Assembly (NCBI RefSeq): GCF_030866785.1
Contig: NZ_CP133018.1
Coordinates: 682,001 to 746,000, forward strand
DNA: 64,000 nt
Origin: Agromyces protaetiae
GTDB taxonomy: Bacteria > Actinomycetota > Actinomycetes > Actinomycetales > Microbacteriaceae
Reading direction: 5' to 3'
Positions 32,890 to 41,411 of the stretch are shown piece after piece. How positions within the stretch are numbered: the stretch's first letter is position 1; each line of letters begins with the position of its first letter. The notes beneath the pieces were generated by a model. That model worked only from the letters and a program-made list of their open reading frames with translations. It was not told the origin of the DNA and did no database searches. A program made the position numbers and the translations under genes.

Positions 32890-35800
32890 TGGCCGGCACG
32901 GCAACGCACCCTCGGCGGCGCGGCCCGCTGCTCGCCGCGGTGGGCGGCATCGCGGCGATCGGCGTGGTCGCGACCCTCGCCGTCGTCGCCACGGGCTACG
33001 AGTCGCAGGAAGTGCCTCGGCTCGAGGCATCCGTCTGGGTGACGCGCGACGACGGCCGCTACGCGCGCGTGAACACCGAGCTGGCCGAGCTCGACACCGT
33101 GCGCGCGGTCGACGACCCGAGCACGGTCGTGCAGGCCGGCGCGACCGGGGTCGTCTACGCGGGCGGGCTGCGGCAACGCTGGGCGATCGATTCGGCGGCG
33201 CCGGTCGACCTCGTCGGCGAGGGCGACGCAGGTGCGTCGGGCGAGCCGGATGCCTCGGGGGAGCCGGATGCCTCCGGCGAGCCGCCTGCCGCGCCTGAGG
33301 CGTCGACCGCGGTCGCGGCAGGGGCCGGTGACCAGATCGCCGACCCGACCCCTTCGGGCACGCGCGAGGTGACCGCGGCCGGCCGCTACGTCGCCTACCG
33401 GACCGACACGGGGCAGGTGTACCTCGGCACGCTCGACGATGGCGGTACCGTGCCGGTCGATCCGTTCGCGGGCGAGGTCGACGACGAGAGCGGTGACGCC
33501 GTCGTGTACGCGGCCGACGCCGTGGGTCTCGCGCCCGACGGCAGGCTCGCCGCCTACTCGGCGAACGAGGGTGGGGTGCGTCGCTTCGACGGCGCGGCGC
33601 TCGAGTTCACGGGTTCGATCGAGGAGATCGACGACGCACCCGCGGCCGACGCGGCCCTGGCGCTCACGGTCGTCGGCTCGACCTGGCTGCTGCTCGACGC
33701 GGCCGAGGGCCGGGCATGGGTGTCGGGGCGCGCCGAGCCGTTCGAGGTCGACGTCGAAGCGGATGCGGTGCTGCAGCGTGGCGCCGCGGGCGGCGAGGTC
33801 GCGTACGCGGCGGACTCGGCCGGGCTGGTCTCGATCCCGCTCGACGGGTCTGGCTCCGAGCGCATCGTCGAGGCCGACGGCGTGCCGGCGGCCCCCGTCG
33901 CGCAGGCGGATGACGTGATCGCCGCGTGGCTCGGCCAGCAGTCGGGCACGACGTGGAGCAGCTCGGGTGGCGAGCAGACCATCGAGGTACCCGACGGCGC
34001 GCTCGATCAGGTGGCGCAGGTGGCCCCGGCGATCCGATCGAACGGCGACCGTGCCGTGTTGAACGAGCCGGGCTCGGGCCTCGTCTGGACGCTGCCCGAC
34101 GGCCGGCTCATCCCGCTCGAGCAGTGGTCGGTCGACGACGACCCCGAAGAGCTCGAGGGCACGACGATCGTCGAAGACGTCGCCGAGCAGCACCCGCCCG
34201 TCGCCGTCGATGACGCGTTCGGGGTGCGGCCGGGCGAGCTCGTGAACCTGCCCGTGCTCCTCAACGACCACGACCCCAACCGCGGCGACGTGCTGACCAT
34301 CGCGACCGACACCGTCAGCGCGGTCGATCCCGCGGGCTTCGGCGAGCTCGCCATCGTGACGAACGGGCAGTCGCTGGCGATCCGCGTCGCCGGCGACGCC
34401 GGCGGCACGGCTCGCTTCACGTACGCGGTGAGCGACGGCCAGCAGTCGTCCGCCCCCGCGACCGTCACGCTCACCGTCGTGCCCGATGAGCAGAACTCGG
34501 CGCCCGCGTGGTGCGGTGTCGAGGCCTGCACCCAACGCTGGCCGTCGCCCGAGGTGCTGCCCGGCGGCACGCTGCTCGTGCCCGTGCTCGACGGCTGGGT
34601 CGACCCGGAAGGCGACGCGTTCGTGCTCGCCGACGCGCGGTCCGACGATCCGGCCGCTCCCGTGACGGTGGTGCCGCGAGCCGACGGCCGCCTCGCGGTG
34701 CGGCACACGGACCCGAACGCGGGTGACGCCGAGATCCCGCTCACCGTCACCGTCGTCGACGCCCGCGGCGCCACGGCCGAGAAGACGCTCGTGCTGCGTG
34801 CGACCAGCCAGCCCGGCATCGTCGCGGGCGGGGTCGCCCTCGCAGCGACGGCCGGTGAGACGGTGGTGCTCGACATCGCCCGGCACGTCACCGGCGGCTC
34901 CGGCGCCTTCCGGCTCGTCGACGCGGTCGCGTCGGCCGCCTCGGCCGCAGGCCTCACGGTGACGCCGAACGCCGCAGCGGGCGAGATCGAGCTCTCGGCG
35001 ACGGCGCCCGGCGAGTATCTCGTGGGCTACACCGTCGCCGACACGGTGTCGCAGGCCGAGCAATCCGCGACGGTCCGGCTGAGCGTCTCGGCCGCCGGCC
35101 GCCCGCTCGCGATCGCGCCGACGACGGCGTACGTGCGGCCGGGCGAAGACACGACGATCGACGTGTTCGGCGCCGTGCAGAACGCCGCGGGGCGCGTGCT
35201 CCTCGTGTCCGAGGCGCGCAGCTCGAGCCCCGACCTCACGGTCGGCGTGGTGTCGTCGTCGCAGGTGCGCCTCGGCGTCATGGGCGGCATGCAGGTCGCC
35301 GAAGGCCTCGTCGGCCGCGCCGAGGTGGTCGTGACGGATGGCTCGGGGCAGGCGGTGACCGGGGTCGTCTCGGTGTTCCTCGCGGCCGATGCCGGCGACG
35401 ATGCGCCGATCGCGCTGCCCGACAGCGTCACCGTCCGCGCCGGCGAGCTGGCGACCGTCCCCGTGCTCGCGAACGACGTGAGCCCGCGCGGCGCGCGGCT
35501 CGTCGTGCAGCCCGCCGTGCAGGGCTCCGGCACCGAGGGCGAGCTCGTGTTCGCGTCGGGCGACGTGGTGCGCTACCTCGCGCCGAAGGCGCCGGGCACC
35601 TACCGGGTGAGTTACGCCGTGGCCATGGAGAGCCACCCCGATCGCGTCGACCACGCCGACATCACCGTGACGGTGCTGCCCGCCGGTGCGAACCGGCCGC
35701 CGCGTCCGCCGGCGCTGAGTGCGCGGGTGCTCAGCGGCCAGAGCGTCGAGATCCGGGTGCCGCAGTACGGCGTCGACCCCGACGGCGACCGGGTCGTGCT

Positions 35801-38800
35801 CGCGAAGATCGCCCAGCCCGCGGCCGGCCAGGGCACCGCGTCGATCTCGGCCGAGGGTGACACGGTCGTCTACCACGCACCCGCCGACGGCGTCGAGGGC
35901 GGACAGCTCTCGTTCGAGTACACGCTGCGCGACACCGAGGGCGCCGAGAGCGTCGGCGTGATCAGGGTCGGCGTGCTCTCGGCGGGCCTCGCCGACGCCG
36001 CGCCCGTGACGTTCAGCGACTACGCGCGGGCGACGCGGGGTGCGTCGACGCCCGTGCGCATCGCGCCCCTTGCGAACGACCGCGATCCGGCGCTCGGCAC
36101 CCTCGAGCTGATCTCGGTCGCGCCGAACGCGCCGTCCGGCACGGCCGAGTATGCGCGGCTCGAAGGCCTGATCGACGGCGCCACGTCGCTGCAGCAGGGC
36201 GTCGTGGTCCTGAAGGCCGGAGAGTTCGCCGGCACGAACTCGTACGTCTACACCGTGCGCTCCACGAAGACGTCGTCGACCGCGCAGGGGCTCATCGTGC
36301 TCGGGGTGGGCGACTCGGCCGCGGCCGACCATCCGGTGGTGGCCGACACCGTCGTCACGGCGCGCACGCGCGGCGAGTTCGCGGGGAACGGTCTCGACGT
36401 CGTGTCGAACAAGGTGCAGTGGGCGACGGGCGACGTCGCGGGCCTGAAGCTCCGGCTCTGGGGCGACGCGGCGTCGCGCTACGACGTGTCCGGGTGGCGG
36501 GTGTCGGGCGACCTGCCCGGCGACGGCGACCTCGTGCCGTTCGAACTGACCGGCGAAGACGCCGCGGGCGCCGAGGTCACCGCATACGGCCTGCTGCGCA
36601 TCCCCGCGTTCGATGACATGCCCGTGCAGCTCGGGTCGGGTGTCGCGCCGGTGCGGGTCAATGAGGAGCGTTCGGTCGAGTTCGACGTGCGCGACCTCGT
36701 CGACCTGCCGGCAGCCGACCGCATCGAGCTCGCCGACGGTCCCTTCGCCACGCAACGAGCGGCGGCGACCTGCCGGCCGAGCGGCGCCCGCGAGGCCACG
36801 TATGAGGCAGGTCGCGAGGCGCCGTGGTCGGATTCGTGCCTCGTGTCGGTGCGCATCGAGGGCCAGTCGCGGTGGTCGTACCTCGCGGTGCCGGTCGAGA
36901 TCGAGCCGAAAGACCCGCAGGCGATCCTCACCTCGATCTCGCGCACGGTCGCGCCCGGCGCGAGCGAGTCCGTCGACCTCTACGCCGACCTCACCACGTG
37001 GGAGGGTGGTCGCATCGGCGACCGGTCGCGGCTCGACTACCAGGTCAGCCACTCGGGCGCCGCGTTCGCGATGCAGCGGTCGGGCAACGGCGTCGTCTTC
37101 GAGGCGCGGGCCGACGCACGGCCGGGCACGCGCGAGACCGCGACCGTGACCCTCCCCGGGTTCAACAACGTGACCGCGACCATCACGGTCGTCGTGGGCA
37201 TCGCGCCGCCGGATGCGCCGCGCGGGGCGACCTTCACCCGTGAGTGCACCGTGAGTGCGGGCTCGTGCACGGTCGAGGTCGTCGGCGCCGCGGGCGAGTA
37301 CGACCCGTTCGCCGGCAAGCAGGGCGCCGGGCTGTCGCTCGCCTCCGTCGGCTCCGGCGCCGGCGTGAGCTGCGACGTCGCGACCGTACAGGCGTCGGGC
37401 AAGACCTCCGTCGTCGCGACCTTCCCCGGCGGGCAGACCGCCTTCGGCGGGCAGTGCACCGTGCCCTTCACGGTGGCCGACGCCCAGGGCCGCACCGGCT
37501 CGGGCACGCTCACGCTCGACGTGCAGGGGTACCCGCAGCGCCCCGCGAGCATCGCGACGGCCCGGTACGACGGCTCGTCGGTCACCTTCAACGTCACGCT
37601 CGGCGAGGCGGCGCGGGCGCACCCCGCGATCACGGGCGTCGCGATCACCCGCGACGGGCGACCGGATGCCGCGGGCTGCGCGCCCTCGATCGCCGGTGTG
37701 TACTCGTGCACGGTGACGGGCCTCGCGAACGGCGAGAAGCATCAGTTCACGGCGCGCGCCGTGAACCGGGTGGGGGAGTCGGTGGACACCTCGGCGGTGA
37801 CGTCGTGGGCGTACCAGGCACCCGAGGTGCGCTCGGCGACCGCCGAACCGGTGTACGAGGCCGGACGCACGACGCAGAGCAATGCGGTGGTCGAGCTGAA
37901 GCTCCGCGGCACCGACGACGCCCGCGCGTACCGGATCGTCGAGCGGAACCAGACCCTCGACCGCACCGGCGACGTCACGACGGCGCGACTCGATGCCTCG
38001 CCCGGACCGCAGAACTTCACGATCGTGCCGATCAGCCGGTTCGAGCCGCCGATCACTGGCACGTCCGACGGCGCCTCGGCCGTGGCATCCGTGACCGCCG
38101 CGGGTGCGCCGATCATGAATGGCATCGACGCGTCGGCGAGCACGAACACGTCGATCCTCATCAGCGGCGGGGGCGTCGAGGCGAACGGCAGCGCGAAGCC
38201 GACCGAGGTGCGATACGTCGCGTGGCAGGGTGGGGGCGAGCCGAGGTGTTCGGTGTCGGCCTCGGGCGGCGGGCTCACGGTCTCGGGTGGCGTGGTGTCC
38301 GAGAGCAGCACCATCTCGGGGCTCCAGGAGTACGAGCAGTACTCGACGAAGGCGTGTGCGAGCAACGGGTTCGGGTTCGCCGAGGTGCGCGGGCCCGACG
38401 TCTGGACGTACGTGAACGCACCCGCCCCGCCCGGAGCGTCGTACCGTGTGGCGACCTCTCCGAGCCAGAGTGGCGCGTTCTACGCCTACCGACTCGAGCG
38501 CGCGCCGCAGCTCCAACTGCCGAACCGTTTCGAGGCGCAGTACAACGTGTTCGGCGACTGGCAGAGCTCCTTCTCGCTCGACGCAGATCGGGTCACGGGC
38601 TCCGTCCTCGGACGTGGCTGCCGCTTCGCGGGGCTCTACTGCACCGGCGAGACATCCATCACCGCGGAGACCGCGCCCAACGAGGTGACCATCCAGTTCC
38701 CGACCCAGCAGTGCGTGACCAACCCCGTGCGCGAGGACGTCGCCGTCTCCGCTTCCGCGAGGGGCGCGACCACGGTCACGGTCACGGTTTCGGCAGACGG

Positions 38801-38957
38801 GACCACGGCCACCTACACCGTCGCCTTCGGCGGGGCGTTCACGTCGCTGACGCCGCCGCAGCCGTTCACCGTGCCGGTCTGCGCGCCGCCCGACCCCGAC
38901 CCCGACCCCGGCGACCCGCCCCCGGGTGGCGAGAACCCGCCCGTCACCACCCCCTGA
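32889..38957 (+). CDS. Giant membrane-anchored Ig-like/cadherin-like and FnIII repeat protein
   Basis: The 2022-aa protein has an N-terminal signal anchor (residues 12-37) and no C-terminal anchor. Nearly all of it should lie outside the membrane. Residues 45-400 contain repeated strands (YVAYRTDTGQVYLGTL, LVSIPLDGSG) suggesting a beta-propeller-like domain, preceded by three GEPDAS repeats. Then come about eight bacterial Ig/cadherin-like modules with motifs like AVDDAFGVRPGELVNLPVL, LPDSVTVRAGELATVPVLAND and VPQYGVDPDGDRV, and FnIII-like modules from about 1540 onward. The tail is Pro/Asp-rich. It starts by TGATG overlap with the kinase gene. It is probably an adhesin or cell-wall sensor partner for the kinase; this is inferred. 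Confidence 0.82.
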   Translation: MAGTATHPRRRGPLLAAVGGIAAIGVVATLAVVATGYESQEVPRLEASVWVTRDDGRYARVNTELAELDTVRAVDDPSTVVQAGATGVVYAGGLRQRWAIDSAAPVDLVGEGDAGASGEPDASGEPDASGEPPAAPEASTAVAAGAGDQIADPTPSGTREVTAAGRYVAYRTDTGQVYLGTLDDGGTVPVDPFAGEVDDESGDAVVYAADAVGLAPDGRLAAYSANEGGVRRFDGAALEFTGSIEEIDDAPAADAALALTVVGSTWLLLDAAEGRAWVSGRAEPFEVDVEADAVLQRGAAGGEVAYAADSAGLVSIPLDGSGSERIVEADGVPAAPVAQADDVIAAWLGQQSGTTWSSSGGEQTIEVPDGALDQVAQVAPAIRSNGDRAVLNEPGSGLVWTLPDGRLIPLEQWSVDDDPEELEGTTIVEDVAEQHPPVAVDDAFGVRPGELVNLPVLLNDHDPNRGDVLTIATDTVSAVDPAGFGELAIVTNGQSLAIRVAGDAGGTARFTYAVSDGQQSSAPATVTLTVVPDEQNSAPAWCGVEACTQRWPSPEVLPGGTLLVPVLDGWVDPEGDAFVLADARSDDPAAPVTVVPRADGRLAVRHTDPNAGDAEIPLTVTVVDARGATAEKTLVLRATSQPGIVAGGVALAATAGETVVLDIARHVTGGSGAFRLVDAVASAASAAGLTVTPNAAAGEIELSATAPGEYLVGYTVADTVSQAEQSATVRLSVSAAGRPLAIAPTTAYVRPGEDTTIDVFGAVQNAAGRVLLVSEARSSSPDLTVGVVSSSQVRLGVMGGMQVAEGLVGRAEVVVTDGSGQAVTGVVSVFLAADAGDDAPIALPDSVTVRAGELATVPVLANDVSPRGARLVVQPAVQGSGTEGELVFASGDVVRYLAPKAPGTYRVSYAVAMESHPDRVDHADITVTVLPAGANRPPRPPALSARVLSGQSVEIRVPQYGVDPDGDRVVLAKIAQPAAGQGTASISAEGDTVVYHAPADGVEGGQLSFEYTLRDTEGAESVGVIRVGVLSAGLADAAPVTFSDYARATRGASTPVRIAPLANDRDPALGTLELISVAPNAPSGTAEYARLEGLIDGATSLQQGVVVLKAGEFAGTNSYVYTVRSTKTSSTAQGLIVLGVGDSAAADHPVVADTVVTARTRGEFAGNGLDVVSNKVQWATGDVAGLKLRLWGDAASRYDVSGWRVSGDLPGDGDLVPFELTGEDAAGAEVTAYGLLRIPAFDDMPVQLGSGVAPVRVNEERSVEFDVRDLVDLPAADRIELADGPFATQRAAATCRPSGAREATYEAGREAPWSDSCLVSVRIEGQSRWSYLAVPVEIEPKDPQAILTSISRTVAPGASESVDLYADLTTWEGGRIGDRSRLDYQVSHSGAAFAMQRSGNGVVFEARADARPGTRETATVTLPGFNNVTATITVVVGIAPPDAPRGATFTRECTVSAGSCTVEVVGAAGEYDPFAGKQGAGLSLASVGSGAGVSCDVATVQASGKTSVVATFPGGQTAFGGQCTVPFTVADAQGRTGSGTLTLDVQGYPQRPASIATARYDGSSVTFNVTLGEAARAHPAITGVAITRDGRPDAAGCAPSIAGVYSCTVTGLANGEKHQFTARAVNRVGESVDTSAVTSWAYQAPEVRSATAEPVYEAGRTTQSNAVVELKLRGTDDARAYRIVERNQTLDRTGDVTTARLDASPGPQNFTIVPISRFEPPITGTSDGASAVASVTAAGAPIMNGIDASASTNTSILISGGGVEANGSAKPTEVRYVAWQGGGEPRCSVSASGGGLTVSGGVVSESSTISGLQEYEQYSTKACASNGFGFAEVRGPDVWTYVNAPAPPGASYRVATSPSQSGAFYAYRLERAPQLQLPNRFEAQYNVFGDWQSSFSLDADRVTGSVLGRGCRFAGLYCTGETSITAETAPNEVTIQFPTQQCVTNPVREDVAVSASARGATTVTVTVSADGTTATYTVAFGGAFTSLTPPQPFTVPVCAPPDPDPDPGDPPPGGENPPVTTP

Positions 38958-39000
38958 CCTCACCACCACGCCTCAAGCTCCCTCCGAGAGGATCCACCGC

Positions 39001-39966
39001 ATGACGCTCGCTCCCGCGCAGACCGCCTGGTTCGCCGAGACGTTTTCGCTGATCGCCGACAATGTCGAGCAGGCGATCCTCGGCAAGCGGCACGTCGTCG
39101 AGCTCGTGCTCGCCACCGCCATCTCGGGCGGGCACGTGCTGCTCGAGGACTACCCGGGCACGGGCAAGACCGCGCTCGCGCGGGCGCTCGGCCAGACGAT
39201 CGACGGCACCAACTCACGCATCCAGTTCACGCCCGACCTGCTCCCGGGCGATGTGACGGGCATCACGGTGTACGACCAGAAGCGCGGCGAGTTCGAGTTC
39301 CACGCGGGCCCCGTGTTCGCGAACATCGTGCTCGCCGACGAGATCAACCGGGCGAGCCCGAAGACGCAGTCGTCGCTGCTCGAGGTCATGGAAGAGGCGC
39401 AGGTCACGGTCGACGGGGTGACCCGCAAGGTCGGTGACCCGTTCCTCGTGCTCGCGACCCAGAACCCGATCGAGCAGGGCGGCACGTACCGCCTGCCCGA
39501 GGCGCAGCTCGACCGGTTCATGATCAAGACCTCGATCGGCTACCCCGATGAGGCCGCGACGCTGCGCATCCTGCAGGGCGTCGCGAACCCGCGTCGCGAC
39601 CTCACGTCGGTGGCCACGACCGACACGATCGTGACCATGACCGAGCTCGCGCGCGGCGTCTACGTGAACCCGCTGGTGTCGGACTACGTCATGCGCCTCG
39701 TCGACGCGACGCGGCGGGCATCCGAGGTGCGGCTGGGCGTGAGCGTGCGCGGCGCCATCGCGCTCTCGCGGTTGGCCATGACCTGGGCGGCGGCACAGGG
39801 TCGTTCCTACGCGACGCCCGACGACGTCCGCGAGGTCGCGATCCCCGCGCTCGCGCACCGCATGGTGCTCGAGCCCGAAGCCGAGTTCGACGGCGTGACC
39901 GCGGTGGCCGTGGTCAGCCAGATCCTGCTCGACGTCGCCGCTCCCCGGGAGAACGGCGCGGCGTGA
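39001..39966 (+). CDS. MoxR family AAA+ ATPase
   Basis: The 321-aa protein shows Walker A EDYPGTGKTALA, Walker B NIVLADEINRASPKTQSSLLE and sensor 1 VLATQNPIEQGGTYRLPEAQ. MoxR ATPases act as chaperones that remodel or insert metal or cofactor into partner proteins, usually with DUF58/VWA proteins, as here. The gene begins 43 bp after the giant protein gene with GAGAGGA upstream. This is the only gap in the operon. Its stop codon overlaps the DUF58 start (GTGA). Confidence 0.93.
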   Translation: MTLAPAQTAWFAETFSLIADNVEQAILGKRHVVELVLATAISGGHVLLEDYPGTGKTALARALGQTIDGTNSRIQFTPDLLPGDVTGITVYDQKRGEFEFHAGPVFANIVLADEINRASPKTQSSLLEVMEEAQVTVDGVTRKVGDPFLVLATQNPIEQGGTYRLPEAQLDRFMIKTSIGYPDEAATLRILQGVANPRRDLTSVATTDTIVTMTELARGVYVNPLVSDYVMRLVDATRRASEVRLGVSVRGAIALSRLAMTWAAAQGRSYATPDDVREVAIPALAHRMVLEPEAEFDGVTAVAVVSQILLDVAAPRENGAA

Positions 39967-41411
39967 CCCCCTCGGCCCGAGCGCGGCGTGACCGCAGCAC
40001 CGGACGCACCAGCACTGGGCGTTCCGGTGGGCTGTCGCGCGCGGCGGGCCTCACGCGCACGAGCGGGCTGAGCCGCACGGGCACGGTCACCCGCACGGGA
40101 ACCCTGAGCCGCACGGGCACGGTCACCCGTCGAGGTGGGGCCAGGGGCGTCGCCGGCGTCTGGATCGGCCTGCGCGCGAACGCCCGCCGGTTCGGCCGGT
40201 CCGTCGCCGGCGCCGCTCGAAGGACCCGCGAGACGGTCTCGGCCGCGGGCGCGGTGCTCATCCTCGTGGCGGTCGCGGGCGCGATCGCCGGGTTCTCATT
40301 CGACTGGATCGAGGCGTGGGCGGCCGCGGGCATCGCGGTGGCGTTGCTGCTCGTCGCGGTGCCGTTCCTGCTCGGCGCGCACGACTACCGGCTCGAGCTG
40401 CAGCTCGACCGCGATCGGGTGGTCGCCGGTTCCGAGGTCGCCGGCCGGCTCGAGCTCGTGAACGCGGGGCGGCGCACGGCGTTGCCGGGCGTCGTCGACA
40501 TCCCGGTCGGCGCCGGCCTCGTCGAGGTGCATGTGCCGCTGCTCCGCCCGGGTGCGCAGCACGGCGAGGACCTCACGATCGGCGCCGAGCGCCGCGGCGT
40601 CATCGACGTCGGGCCGATGACGGTGAACCGGGGCGACCCGCTCGGCATCCTCCGCCGCGAGCAAGGCTGGCCCGAGGTGCAGCGCATCTTCGTGCATCCG
40701 GTGACCGTGCCGATCCCGAGCACCAGCGCGGGGCTCGTCCGCGACCTCGAGGGCACGCCCACCGGCACGCTCGCCGATGCCGACCTGTCGTTCCATGCGG
40801 TGCGCGAGTACGTCCGCGGCGACTCGCAGCGCCACGTGCACTGGAAGGCGACCGCGAAGACGGGCACCCTCATGGTGCGTCAGTACGAGGAGTCGCGGCA
40901 CGCGCGGATCGCGCTGCTGCTCGACCTCGCACGCGAGGAGTACGCCGACGACGACGAGTTCGAGATGGCCGTGAGCGCGACCGCGTCGCTCGGCCTGCAG
41001 GCGGTGCGCGAAGGGCGCGACGTCTTCGTGGCGGTGGGCGCCGAAGTGCCCGAGGCGAACAGCGCGGCGCAGTCGATCCGGACCCTCGCGACGACCACGC
41101 CGCGGGTCCTGCTCGACGGCATGTCCACGGTCGATCAGGGCGAGCGGGTGACCCGGCTCGAGGCCGCGACGGCGCTCGCCGCGCAGACCTTCGCCGACCT
41201 CTCGATCGTCTTCCTCGTCACCGGCTCGCGCGTGCCGCTGCAGCGCATCAGGCAGGCCGCGATCGCGCTGCCGCAGGGGATCGGCGTGGTCGCGGTGCGC
41301 TGCGAGCCCGGGGCGGAGCCCGTCGTGCGCACGACCCGTGAGGTCACGGTGCTCACGATCGGCGCGCTGGGCGACCTCACCCGTCTGCTCGCGAGGGGAG
41401 CCGCGTCGTGA
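39963..41411 (+). CDS. DUF58 domain protein (MoxR partner)
   Basis: The 482-aa protein has two adjacent transmembrane helices (about 95-135) and the DUF58 signature VREYVRGDSQRHVHWKATAKTG near residue 280, leading into a VWA-like fold. The first 60 residues are a basic Arg/Thr/Gly repeat (SRTGTVTRTGTL) encoded by tandem DNA repeats of about 36 bp at 40072-40130, perhaps a flexible cytoplasmic tail rich in potential phospho-threonines. The gene starts at GTG by four-base overlap with moxR. Confidence 0.87.
   Translation: MTPSARARRDRSTGRTSTGRSGGLSRAAGLTRTSGLSRTGTVTRTGTLSRTGTVTRRGGARGVAGVWIGLRANARRFGRSVAGAARRTRETVSAAGAVLILVAVAGAIAGFSFDWIEAWAAAGIAVALLLVAVPFLLGAHDYRLELQLDRDRVVAGSEVAGRLELVNAGRRTALPGVVDIPVGAGLVEVHVPLLRPGAQHGEDLTIGAERRGVIDVGPMTVNRGDPLGILRREQGWPEVQRIFVHPVTVPIPSTSAGLVRDLEGTPTGTLADADLSFHAVREYVRGDSQRHVHWKATAKTGTLMVRQYEESRHARIALLLDLAREEYADDDEFEMAVSATASLGLQAVREGRDVFVAVGAEVPEANSAAQSIRTLATTTPRVLLDGMSTVDQGERVTRLEAATALAAQTFADLSIVFLVTGSRVPLQRIRQAAIALPQGIGVVAVRCEPGAEPVVRTTREVTVLTIGALGDLTRLLARGAAS

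Noticed and set aside
32730..38969. A 2079-codon open frame on the minus strand opposite the giant Ig-like gene
   Set aside because: Its translation is Arg/His/Ala-rich without domain motifs, as expected for the shadow of a GC-rich coding gene. The plus-strand frame has a signal anchor and repeated Ig-like motifs.
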